64,000 nucleotides of DNA, from assembly GCA_003175985.1 (NCBI GenBank), contig PSRJ01000129.1:1-64000 (forward strand), written 5' to 3'. The notes under the pieces are model-generated. The model had not been told where the DNA came from and did no database searches. It saw only the letters and a program-made list of their open reading frames with translations. The DNA comes from Terriglobia bacterium (GTDB taxonomy: Bacteria > Acidobacteriota > Terriglobia > Bryobacterales > Bryobacteraceae). A program made the translations under genes and the position numbers. Each line of letters starts with the position of its first letter. The first letter of the stretch is position 1. Of this stretch, positions 18,493 through 27,714 are shown one piece after another.

Positions 18493-21400
18493 ATGAAACG
18501 GCCAAGTCTGCTGTTCGTTTTGATGATCTGGCTTCCCGCCATTCTTTCGGGCCAGGCTCAGGTCAGTTCCGGCGATCTCACCGGCACCATCCTGGATGCC
18601 AAAGGCGCCGCAATTCGCGGCGCACGCGTCACAGCTTCCGCTCCCGAGCGCGGGCTCTCGCGGAGCGTGCAATCCGGCGAATTGGGCGATTACCGGATCC
18701 CCCTGTTGCCGCCCGGCGCTTACCGTGTACGCGCCGAGGCTCCGGGATTCAGCACTCGCGTTACCGAAGGCGTGGCGGTGCAGGTGGGTGAGACCGTCAC
18801 GCTCAATATCCAACTGGAAGTAGGCGCCGTAACCACGGAGGTGACGGTGGCGGCGGAGACGCCCGTCATCGAACCGCAGCGCACACAGCAGGCCAGCACC
18901 ATCGAATTCCAGCGCATCGAGAACCTCCCCATCAATCGGCGGAACTATCTGGATTTCGCGCTGCTTTCGCCCGGCGTCGTGGAGACCAATGATCTGGTCG
19001 ACAGCACGGATTATCGTGTCGTCCAGACGCCCCAGTCGGGCGTGAGTTTCGGCGCCGGGAACGGCCGCGGAAACAACTTCACCATCGATGGCGTGGAGAA
19101 CTATTACAACTCCGGCGGTGTGCGGCCCTCGGTGAGCCAGGAGGTCGTGCAGGAGTTCCAGATCAACCGCAACAGCGTTACCGCCGAGTTTGGCAATTCA
19201 TTTGGCGGCACGATCAACATCATCAGCCGCTCCGGTTCCAATGAAGTGCACGGCGACGTTTTCGGGTTCCTGCGGCATCGCGATATCCAGGCGAGAAACT
19301 TCTTCGATCCCGCGAAATCGGCCTTCACGCGCGCGCAGTATGGGGCTACGGCGGGTGGCCCCATAGCCCGCGACAAGACCTTTTTCTTCGCCGGTTTCGA
19401 GCGCCTCGACCGCCACGAATCGTCCTTCGTCCCGATCCTCCAGGATCGTTCGTCTTTCTCCTCGCTGACGCAGTCGCAGCAGCAATTGGCCAACTTCTTC
19501 GCGCAGGCGCCTGTGCCCTCGCTACAAGTGCTCGCCCCGCTGATGCGGCGCTACCTGACCACCACCAACTTCCCCGCCACGCTTGCGCTGTTCAACAACA
19601 ACAGCGGCGTCTTTCCCTTTTCCGAATTCAGCAACCAGGTATCGGCGCGGGTCGACCATCATTTCAGCCCGAACAACAACTTTTTCATCCGGACCAGTTT
19701 TACCGACGGCCGCAACCAGAACATTCAGGTCGGCGCGCTGGTGGGATTCAACCGGGGCCGCAGCCTCAGTGTTTGGGATGGGACCGTGATGGTAAGCAAC
19801 ACCCAGATCCTCAACCCGCAGTGGATCAGCGAAACCCGGCTGATGTTCAATTACGACAAGCTGTCCGTCATTCCCACCGACCCCTACGGGCCCGATATCA
19901 CCATCTCCGGCTACGGTTCGTTCGGCCGCGAGATCTTTCTTCCCTCCACCAGCTACGAGCGCCACCTGCAGTTCCAGCAGAATATCCAGCACACCACCGG
20001 CCGCCACAACCTCAAAGCGGGCTTCGATGCGAATCCCACGCGCGACCATGCCGTTTCCGAGACGTTCTTCGGCGGCCGCTTCGCATTCGGAGCGCAGGTG
20101 CCCCTGGGAGCGTTGCTGCCGCTTCTTTCGGGTGATCCGAACGCGACCACCGCGGTAGCCACGGCGCTGACCGCGCTCGGGCAGCAGGCGCTCATTCCCA
20201 ATCTGAGCCAGCCGATTACGGCGCTGCAAGCCTACAACCTGGGATTGCCGACGCTTTACCAGCAAGGCTTCGGCGACCCGAACTGGATCGCCTGGTTTAA
20301 GCGCTTCGGCTTCTTCGTCCAGGACGATTGGAAGATCACGCCGCGCTTCACCTTGAACCTGGGCGCGCGTTATGACGTGGAAGGCGAGCCTTCGCCTCTC
20401 AACACCGATACCAACAATATCGCTCCCCGCATCGGCTTTGCCTGGAGCCCGTTCGCCAACGGTAAAACGATTCTGCGAGGAGGATATGGCCTCTACTACG
20501 CCCAGATCAATGCGCAGATCGCGAATCTGCCCGCGGCGTTGAATGGCATCGCCATCGCGCAGATTGCCATCACGCCGCTCGGGATTCCGGGGCTCCTGAA
20601 TCCACGAACCGGACAGCCGCTCACTTCTTTCGACGTGTATCAGACGCTGCTGGCGCAAGGAGTCATCGGCCATCGCACGATCACCGTTCAGGATCTGGCG
20701 CAATTCAATTTGCATCCCGGCCCGAACGCCGCTGGCCAGGTGTTATTCGGCATCACGAAGGATTACGTCAACCCATACGCCCAGCAGGCCAGTTTCGAAG
20801 TGGAGCATGCGTTCGGCAGCGTGGCCTTTTCGGCGGGCTACGAGTTCAATCGCGGCATGCGCCTGCCCCGCATTCTCGACCGGAACATTTTCTACACAGG
20901 CAGAACCGCGAGCGGCCAACCCACTTTCGGGTTTTACCGGCCGGCGGTTCTCCAGAATAACATCGAGGAATCCACCGCGAGTTCGTTCTATCATGCGCTG
21001 ATGCTGCAGGCATCCAAACGGTTCAGTCATCATGTCTCGGTGAACGCGAATTACACCTTCAGCAAAATGATTGACGACGTCACCGACTTCAACAGCGACT
21101 TCGAGCCGCAGGATCAGCTCAACGCCCGCGCCGACCGTGCGCTTTCCAGCTTTGACCAGAGGCACCGGTTCGTGCTTTCGGCGGTTCTCGAATCGCCTGC
21201 CAAGGACAAGTGGCTGCGCGGTTTTACACTCGCGCCGATCATTCAGGCAAGCGCAGGCAGGCCCTTCAACATTCTGACGGGGTTCGACAACTTCGGCGAC
21301 AATCACCCCACCACCCACCGGCCCTTTGGAGCCGGCCGCAATATCGGCCAGGGCCCCGATTTCTTTACATGGGATCTTCGTTTGGCGCGCCGCTTCCCGT

Positions 21401-21621
21401 TTAGCATGGATGGCCGCCGCAACGTGGAATTCACGGCAGAAGGCTTCAACATGTTGAACCATACGAATTTCAAGAGCGTGAATAACACCGTAGGCACGCT
21501 CAGCCTGGCCGCGCTGCCCCGCCCGATTGCGGGCCACGCCGGTGTGCCGACCGAGCCTCTGGCATTCACTTCCGCCTTCGACCCGCGGCAGTTCCAGTTT
21601 GGGCTAAAAATCAATTTCTAA
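18493..21621 (+). CDS. TonB-dependent receptor with Cna-B-like N-terminal domain (Oar-like)
   Basis: Signal peptide MKRPSLLFVLMIWLPAILSGQAQ; GDLTGTILDAKGAAIRGARVTAS...; TonB plug/barrel signatures; terminal aromatic FGLKINF. Confidence 0.92.
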   Translation: MKRPSLLFVLMIWLPAILSGQAQVSSGDLTGTILDAKGAAIRGARVTASAPERGLSRSVQSGELGDYRIPLLPPGAYRVRAEAPGFSTRVTEGVAVQVGETVTLNIQLEVGAVTTEVTVAAETPVIEPQRTQQASTIEFQRIENLPINRRNYLDFALLSPGVVETNDLVDSTDYRVVQTPQSGVSFGAGNGRGNNFTIDGVENYYNSGGVRPSVSQEVVQEFQINRNSVTAEFGNSFGGTINIISRSGSNEVHGDVFGFLRHRDIQARNFFDPAKSAFTRAQYGATAGGPIARDKTFFFAGFERLDRHESSFVPILQDRSSFSSLTQSQQQLANFFAQAPVPSLQVLAPLMRRYLTTTNFPATLALFNNNSGVFPFSEFSNQVSARVDHHFSPNNNFFIRTSFTDGRNQNIQVGALVGFNRGRSLSVWDGTVMVSNTQILNPQWISETRLMFNYDKLSVIPTDPYGPDITISGYGSFGREIFLPSTSYERHLQFQQNIQHTTGRHNLKAGFDANPTRDHAVSETFFGGRFAFGAQVPLGALLPLLSGDPNATTAVATALTALGQQALIPNLSQPITALQAYNLGLPTLYQQGFGDPNWIAWFKRFGFFVQDDWKITPRFTLNLGARYDVEGEPSPLNTDTNNIAPRIGFAWSPFANGKTILRGGYGLYYAQINAQIANLPAALNGIAIAQIAITPLGIPGLLNPRTGQPLTSFDVYQTLLAQGVIGHRTITVQDLAQFNLHPGPNAAGQVLFGITKDYVNPYAQQASFEVEHAFGSVAFSAGYEFNRGMRLPRILDRNIFYTGRTASGQPTFGFYRPAVLQNNIEESTASSFYHALMLQASKRFSHHVSVNANYTFSKMIDDVTDFNSDFEPQDQLNARADRALSSFDQRHRFVLSAVLESPAKDKWLRGFTLAPIIQASAGRPFNILTGFDNFGDNHPTTHRPFGAGRNIGQGPDFFTWDLRLARRFPFSMDGRRNVEFTAEGFNMLNHTNFKSVNNTVGTLSLAALPRPIAGHAGVPTEPLAFTSAFDPRQFQFGLKINF

Positions 21622-21623
21622 CC

Positions 21624-21905
21624 ATGGAACACATCGACACCTGGATCGAGCAGTACGAGCGTAGCCACCAGCATCCTCTGAACCGCGCCTGCCACAAAGT
21701 AGGAATCCCGGCGATCGCCCTTTCGATTGCGATGGCGCCGGTTCTGCTTGCCAAGCCGCGCTGGTGGCGTGTTCCCGCGGCTCTGTTCGCCGGCGGATGG
21801 GCGCTGCAGTTCCTGGGACACGCCATTGAAGGCAAGCCGCCGGAATTTTTGCGCGATCGCCGCTTCCTGTTCGTCGGGCTGCGCTGGTGGCTGCGCGATC
21901 TCTGA
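21624..21905 (+). CDS. DUF962/Mpo1-like small membrane protein
   Basis: WIEQYERSHQHPLNRACHKVGIPAI...GWALQFLGHAIEGKPPEFLRDRRFLFVGLRWWLRDL. Confidence 0.88.
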   Translation: MEHIDTWIEQYERSHQHPLNRACHKVGIPAIALSIAMAPVLLAKPRWWRVPAALFAGGWALQFLGHAIEGKPPEFLRDRRFLFVGLRWWLRDL

Positions 21906-21951
21906 ACGTTTGCGATACAATCTCATCCGAATCACGTAAGGAGATACTCGC

Positions 21952-23571
21952 ATGACCTCACGGCGCACATTCCTCAAGCACGGCACGATTCTGCTCGCGG
22001 CCCCGGTGAGTGGTATCTGGAATCGCGCATATGCCGCCGATCCCACCTACGTCACCGCGGAAACGGGTTTCGGCAAAGTTCGCGGTGTGGACGTGCAGGG
22101 GATCAAAGTCTTCAAGGGCATTCCGTACGGCGCCTCGACGGCCGGGAAAAACCGCTTCATGCCGCCCGCCAATCCCGCGGCCTGGACCGGTGTGCGGGAC
22201 GCGCTGCACTATGGCCCGAGCGCGCCCCAGAGCAATCCCGCGGTTCCCCGAACCAGTAACAACTCCGTGGCCGGGGAGGCTCTTCCGGGGGAAGGCGAGG
22301 ACTGCCTCGTGCTCAATGTCTGGACGCCCGCCGTGGGCGATGGCCGCAAACGTCCCGTGATGTTCTGGTGCCACGGCGGCGGCTTTGCCACCGGTTCCGG
22401 CTCGGCGCCCGGATATGACGGCGCCAACCTGGCCCGCCGCGGCGACGTGGTGGTTGTGACTGTGAATCACCGCTTGAACGTCCTGGGATTCACCGATCTG
22501 GTGGAATTCGGCGGCGCCGACTTTGGGCAGTCGGGCGATGCTGGCATGCTCGACATCGTCCAGGCGCTGCGCTGGGTGCGCGACAACATCTCGCGCTTCG
22601 GCGGCGATCCCAACACGGTCATGATCTTCGGCCAATCCGGCGGCGGGCGCAAGGTCGGCACGCTACTCGCGATGCCTTCCGCGAAGGGCCTCTTCCACCG
22701 GGCGGTGATCGAAAGCGGACCGACCATTAAACTGGTGGACCTCGACACGGCCGCCAAAGTAGCCGGACGCCTCCTCACCAAACTGGACCTCAAAAAGACG
22801 CAAGTACGCGAACTGCAAAACCTCCCCGTGGAGAAGATCATGGCGGCGTACTTTGACGTGCTGAAGGATATGGCCGGCATCGATCAGATGACTGCCGGCT
22901 TCTCGCCCGCAGTGGACGGCAAGGCCGTGCCGCAACACCCGTTCCATCCTGCCGCCTCGGCGGTTTCCACGGACGTGCCGCTGATGCTGGGCCACACACG
23001 CACGGAATTGACACTGCAAAGCGACGAGGCCGCCTTCTCGCTCGATGAGAACGGCATGCGCAGCCGCATCCAGAACCTGCTGGGCGAGAGCGCGCCTCAA
23101 GTGATCGACGTGTACCGCAAAGCCAATCCGAAGGCGCCGGCTTCGGAACTCTATTTCCTGATCGCCAGCGACCAACGCTACGGCGCGCCGATCATGAAAA
23201 TCGCGGAACGCCGCGCGGCTCTCGGCAAAGCGCCGGTTTATTTGTACTACTTCACCTGGGAAACGCCCGTGCAGGGCGGCCGGCTGAAATCACCGCACAC
23301 GATCGAAATTCCATTCGCATTCGACAACGTCAAGATCTCCGCGCGGCTTACGGGCGGCGGCCCGGAAGCCATGGCGCTGGCCGATAGAGTCAGCGACGCC
23401 TGGATCGCTTTCGCACGCACGGGCGATCCCAACACGGCGAAGCTTCCGCGCTGGCCGGCATTCAATCCGCAAGACCGCCCGACGATGGTCATCAACAATG
23501 CGAGCAAAGTGGAAAAAGACCCGATCCGTGAACAGCGTGTGGCGATGTGGCGCGCGCTCAGTTTGGCGTAA
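21952..23571 (+). CDS. Carboxylesterase type B family
   Basis: GKVRGVDVQGIKVFKGIPYGAST...EDCLVLNVWTP...FWCHGGGFATGSGS...VMIFGQSGGGRKV (GxSGGG nucleophile elbow). Confidence 0.93.
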   Translation: MTSRRTFLKHGTILLAAPVSGIWNRAYAADPTYVTAETGFGKVRGVDVQGIKVFKGIPYGASTAGKNRFMPPANPAAWTGVRDALHYGPSAPQSNPAVPRTSNNSVAGEALPGEGEDCLVLNVWTPAVGDGRKRPVMFWCHGGGFATGSGSAPGYDGANLARRGDVVVVTVNHRLNVLGFTDLVEFGGADFGQSGDAGMLDIVQALRWVRDNISRFGGDPNTVMIFGQSGGGRKVGTLLAMPSAKGLFHRAVIESGPTIKLVDLDTAAKVAGRLLTKLDLKKTQVRELQNLPVEKIMAAYFDVLKDMAGIDQMTAGFSPAVDGKAVPQHPFHPAASAVSTDVPLMLGHTRTELTLQSDEAAFSLDENGMRSRIQNLLGESAPQVIDVYRKANPKAPASELYFLIASDQRYGAPIMKIAERRAALGKAPVYLYYFTWETPVQGGRLKSPHTIEIPFAFDNVKISARLTGGGPEAMALADRVSDAWIAFARTGDPNTAKLPRWPAFNPQDRPTMVINNASKVEKDPIREQRVAMWRALSLA

Positions 23572-23610
23572 CTGATTACGTCAAGAATACTTGAAGTCGT
23601 GATTAGAGCC

Positions 23611-23998
23611 TTCAGCGGTCAGCTTTCAGCCTTTGAAACAGTGCAGTGAGCATGCGTTTCAGCTCGATCGTGCGCTGCGACAGTTCCGCGTGCTCCTTTG
23701 GCTTGATGAGCTTCAGGTCCTTCGCGAGCAGCAGGTGATACTCCAACTTGCTCGCCGATCCCATTGCAATCGAGCAAAAGCGGGCAAATTCGGCATCGCC
23801 ATTCCTCCCGCATCCCTCGGCGAGATTGGCCGGAATCGAAGCACTGCATCGCCGCAGTTGACTGGTCAGCCCGTACAGTTGTTCCCGCGGAAAAGCGGTC
23901 GTGGTCTGGTACACCGCCAAAGTCAATTGGTGGGACTTCTGCCAGACCTTCAATTCATGGAAATCCTTCACGGCCGTGGCTGACTGCTGAGCGCTGAC
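23611..23998. mobile_element. Putative minimal cassette: four-helix-bundle gene flanked by TCAGC-rich terminal inverted repeats
   Basis: Left TTCAGCGGTCAGCTTTCAGCC (23611-23631); right GGCTGACTGCTGAGCGCTGAC (23978-23998), whose reverse complement matches the left at 17/21. The left arm contains the stop codon; the right arm lies about 7 bp upstream of the likely start. Confidence 0.5.
23612..23971 (-). CDS. Four-helix-bundle protein (S23 rRNA-intervening-sequence protein family)
   Basis: From a likely GTG at 23971: MKDFHELKVWQKSHQLTLAVYQTTTAFPREQLYGLTSQLRRCSASIPANLAEGCGRNGDAEFARFCSIAMGSASKLEYHLLLAKDL..., canonical family pattern. Confidence 0.88.
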   Translation of the reverse strand: MKDFHELKVWQKSHQLTLAVYQTTTAFPREQLYGLTSQLRRCSASIPANLAEGCGRNGDAEFARFCSIAMGSASKLEYHLLLAKDLKLIKPKEHAELSQRTIELKRMLTALFQRLKADR

Positions 23999-24069
23999 TG
24001 CTTCCCAGTTCAGTCTATGCACACAGTGCTATTCTGGGAAACCAATTCTCAAGTTCTGGGGACTCGAAT

Positions 24070-26088
24070 CTAGCGCAACACGTCGCTGGCTTCCGCTTCG
24101 CGCACCAGGCGGTCGGCATCGTCCGGCAGAAGGAAGCGCTGCTCCACTAGCCTCTTGGCGGCCGTTTGCACCTGTGCCACGTAGCCGGCGTGATCGTGGT
24201 AGCGCTCCTCCAGGGAGGGGCGCGGATCGCCCGCCGCCGCGCGCTCGGTTTTCGTTTTGGCGAATGGGATATAACCACCAACGAGTCCACAGTTCCGGCC
24301 TTTGGAATAGCCTTCCGCGAACACATTCCAGCCGACATAGGTGCCGAGCGGCGCCTGGTGCAGCACGCTGGCTACGCCCGATGTCTCGTTGCCGTCCGCA
24401 TCGACTTTTGGAACGAGGCTGATCATCACTTGCTTGACCACCGGCGGCTCCATCGAGATCGCTCCCGAGAGATCGTTGTAGCGGAATGACCTGCCGAAAT
24501 CGTAATCGTAGAACGGGTTGATATTCCCGTCGGGCAGCGGCACGCCCGAAATAATCGGAAATCCCAAAGCGGCCTGCGTCGGCAAAGTTAACTGGCTCTG
24601 ATCCAGCCGCGGATATTGGCTGGGCGGCGGCGGCGTGCCCTTCGCCACCCAATCGACCAGCGCTACCATAAGCGCGCGCAACGTGTCCGACGAGGGATTC
24701 GGATTGGCTGGTAGTTCACACCGGTTCGGCGGACGAGGTGTCGCCGTGCTGAAGCCACCGGGACCGCCGCCGTGTGTTACGCCCGGGAAATAATACCGGC
24801 GCACGTTGGGCGGCAGCGGAATATCCCTGTCGGCGCGCGTACCCACCAGGTTCGGCGAAGCGCGCAAATCCCAGAACTCCGAGGAGCCGAACGTTTCCAC
24901 GACCTTCGGACACGTCCCGCTGGCGCTGCACCGGTCCAGCAGCCCGCCCCGCGGCCGGCCGCGCACTTCATCGGTATAGTCGCTCCACCATAAGACTCCG
25001 TCGCTGCCCGGTTCGTACAGTCCGGCGGCGCCGCCCGGAGCCGCGAAGCGGAGATTCATCGCCAGTTGGCGCACGGCGATATTCGGATTCATGCCTTCGA
25101 AGACGATGCGGCCTGCTTCATCCTGGTTAAAGCCGAGGTGCACCAGTGTGCGCAGAAAGTTGCCCGACTGCGAATTGCCCCAGGCCGCCGCGAACTCCAT
25201 CTTCCGCGGCAGTTCGCTCGCGTCACCGCTTTTGAAATAGGCGTTCAGATCACGCGTGGCCGCGAAGCCGATGCCCAGCACCTGCGGATCTTTGGCGGTG
25301 TAGACCAACTCATAGAGGTATGCCGGATTGAAGCCGCCCTTGATGCAGACCTTGCCCGGATCGGGAGTCCCCGGGAAGGGGCTCTTGCTGCAATCGGCGA
25401 ATGACCAATCGGTGGCGCGAATCGGAAACAGCGCGCTGCCATCGTACGCCCGCCGCGTCAGGGTAGCCTTGGTGGTATCCAGGCTCAGCGGCTGCGGATG
25501 CGCCGTCCGTCCGATCAGGATGGGGAGCGTGCTGGTGTTCGCCGGCATATCGCTGAACTGGGCCAGCACGGGGCCGGTAATGCTGGTTCCGTCTTCGTTT
25601 TTCGCAACAGGCACGGTGATCGTCTGCAGGGTGTCGGCTGGAGCCAGGTCGCCCTGCCACCCGCTAGTGAGCACCACATGGCCGCGCTTCAGGTAATCGG
25701 CGATCGCGCCGGGATTGTTGGATGCGCGAGCCACCGCGGAATTTCCGCGGTTTGGCACCTCGTAAAGCAGAACGCCGCTGGCTTTGCCAAGATCGAGCGG
25801 CTTGATCAGCACGAACGTGGCGCTATACTCCACCATCCCGCGCGCATTGCGCGGAGCCAGTTGGAGGTCAGTGATGATCGCGTTGAGCGGCGCCTTGGGA
25901 TCGAGTTCGCCGTAGGCGCGGCCGATCAACCGCTCATAGCGCCCGGTTTCTCCGAACGATTGCCCCTGATAGGCGGGCGACTCCCTCCGCTCGATCACGA
26001 TCTTTGAGATTCGCGCCTGGGCCGCAGTTACCGACAGCAGCACACTCGCCAGGCCAGCCAGCAGAATTCGTTTCATGTTTCCGTACAT
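24070..26088 (-). CDS. Exported alpha/beta-hydrolase domain protein (Abhydrolase_10-like)
   Basis: MYGNMKRILLAGLASVLLSVTAAQARISKIVIERRESPAYQGQSFGETGRYERLIGRAYGELDPKAPLNAIITDLQLAPRNARGMVEYSATFVLIKPLD...VPNRGN. Confidence 0.85.
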   Translation of the reverse strand: MYGNMKRILLAGLASVLLSVTAAQARISKIVIERRESPAYQGQSFGETGRYERLIGRAYGELDPKAPLNAIITDLQLAPRNARGMVEYSATFVLIKPLDLGKASGVLLYEVPNRGNSAVARASNNPGAIADYLKRGHVVLTSGWQGDLAPADTLQTITVPVAKNEDGTSITGPVLAQFSDMPANTSTLPILIGRTAHPQPLSLDTTKATLTRRAYDGSALFPIRATDWSFADCSKSPFPGTPDPGKVCIKGGFNPAYLYELVYTAKDPQVLGIGFAATRDLNAYFKSGDASELPRKMEFAAAWGNSQSGNFLRTLVHLGFNQDEAGRIVFEGMNPNIAVRQLAMNLRFAAPGGAAGLYEPGSDGVLWWSDYTDEVRGRPRGGLLDRCSASGTCPKVVETFGSSEFWDLRASPNLVGTRADRDIPLPPNVRRYYFPGVTHGGGPGGFSTATPRPPNRCELPANPNPSSDTLRALMVALVDWVAKGTPPPPSQYPRLDQSQLTLPTQAALGFPIISGVPLPDGNINPFYDYDFGRSFRYNDLSGAISMEPPVVKQVMISLVPKVDADGNETSGVASVLHQAPLGTYVGWNVFAEGYSKGRNCGLVGGYIPFAKTKTERAAAGDPRPSLEERYHDHAGYVAQVQTAAKRLVEQRFLLPDDADRLVREAEASDVLR

Positions 26089-26260
26089 TACTGCAACCCA
26101 GGCGGAAACACAACCGGCCCGACTTCTGGTTGGCCTCGGCATCGAGGGCGGCCAGCACCTCGGAGGTTGCTGGTCACGCGAGTGCGGCGCCCTCGCCGGC
26201 CCGCCCGCGCATGAGTAAGGCGGACCAGGTGATGCGACCTTCTTCCTGTATACTGCGGAC

Positions 26261-27667
26261 ATGATCTCCTCACTGTCGCGAACTCTCAGGACGCGACACG
26301 GTACGGATATCGCTGCTCACGCGTTTTTGCTGCTCCTGAGTCTCCTTCTCATCCGGCCCGCTTCCGCCCAGCCGTCTGCGCCACAGCAATATGTCATCGC
26401 TATCGGCGCCGCAGCGGATAGACTTGCCTCCGGCACGCTCTGGCTTTACAGCGATTCCTGGTATGGCGTTCAGCAATTCAAACTTGCAGCAATCGAAAAC
26501 GGTCTCGCTGTTGTGCCGCAGGATATAGACCGCTTGAAGCGGGAGGCGAACCCGCATCCGAACACCGACGCGTATGTCATAGTCATTCAGGCGGGCGAAC
26601 ATGTCTGGTTCCGGACCCCCGACATCCCGCCCGATAAATTCTGGGCTGATTTGACCGGAGCTTTAGGGCCCCTAGGGAACACCACACGACTCCCGACAGG
26701 CGAGTTCCAAGTCGTTCTCAACGGGCCGATAAAACGCCACATCACTTTTCTTTATCCGGACGGACGCCCCAAGGCAAACCTAGTTGTCAGCGCGTCGATT
26801 TACTTGTCGGACCACAACCATTGCGGCTTCCATCAGGGTCTGCCGTTGGGAGTCTTCCGAACGGACGCGCAGGGCACTATTGAAGTTGTGGCTCCTCTCG
26901 TGCCCCTTTACTTCGCTGGACTGGATTACTACACACCGGCAGGGACCGGACCGGCGGGGCCCGCGTACACAAGTAACGTGGGCATGAAGATTCCCGCCGA
27001 CGAAACGTTCGTCGTGAAAGTGGCTTGGGCGGTACCGGCCTTTACCGCTCAACTGCAGCTTCTCACAGCCACAGGACGGCCTCGGCCGAATGTCGACGTT
27101 TATGTCAACTGGAGCACCAACACATGTGGTGGTGCGGACCGAATTGCCGGGACGGATGGAAAGGGAATCGTACAGTTGCACTTGGATGCGACGATTACCG
27201 GGCTAACTCTAATCATCGGCGGCCCTTATAGCGGCGGAGACGCCGAGGGCGACAGGAATACCCGCCGACTAAGCGACGCGGAACTGAGTGAGCTGTTTTC
27301 AAAACACAAACTGGTGATTCGGTGGGACCCGATGCCGAGGCAGGTTCCTCCGATGCTCGCTCGCCCTTTGGGCTATTGGACCTCCGCACCGGTGAACTGC
27401 GGAGCCGTGAGCGGGAAGTGGGCCGATCCAGAGAACGGTGGAACCTGGGACTTGAGCCAGACCGGCGAGAGCATTAGCGGTTCATTGACGATACTTAAAG
27501 GGTACTGCGGCAGCGTAACCTGGCAGGTGGCCGGGCGGATGAACGGCAGAGTGGCAACTTTGACCGCCACAAAACCCGAACCTCCCGTGGACAAATGCGG
27601 CGCCGCCGCTGCGGCCTCGATCACCGCTGCCCGTGCGCCGTACTGCAACACCGCGGTGCCACGGTAA
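26261..27667 (+). CDS. Exported protein of unknown function
   Basis: Signal peptide, 468-aa intact ORF with coding-like composition; no family recognised. Confidence 0.65.
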   Translation: MISSLSRTLRTRHGTDIAAHAFLLLLSLLLIRPASAQPSAPQQYVIAIGAAADRLASGTLWLYSDSWYGVQQFKLAAIENGLAVVPQDIDRLKREANPHPNTDAYVIVIQAGEHVWFRTPDIPPDKFWADLTGALGPLGNTTRLPTGEFQVVLNGPIKRHITFLYPDGRPKANLVVSASIYLSDHNHCGFHQGLPLGVFRTDAQGTIEVVAPLVPLYFAGLDYYTPAGTGPAGPAYTSNVGMKIPADETFVVKVAWAVPAFTAQLQLLTATGRPRPNVDVYVNWSTNTCGGADRIAGTDGKGIVQLHLDATITGLTLIIGGPYSGGDAEGDRNTRRLSDAELSELFSKHKLVIRWDPMPRQVPPMLARPLGYWTSAPVNCGAVSGKWADPENGGTWDLSQTGESISGSLTILKGYCGSVTWQVAGRMNGRVATLTATKPEPPVDKCGAAAAASITAARAPYCNTAVPR

Positions 27668-27714
27668 AGCAGGGCCTACAGGAAAATACTCATTACCTGT
27701 CGAAGTCCCTCCCC

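Noticed and set aside
19522-20715. 397-aa minus-strand ORF antisense to the first TonB receptor
   Set aside because: Same reasoning; no family resemblance.
24001-24040. TTCCCAG...CTGGGAA 7-bp inverted repeat next to the four-helix-bundle cassette
   Set aside because: Short arms with a 25-nt loop; likely chance, and not needed to define the cassette border.
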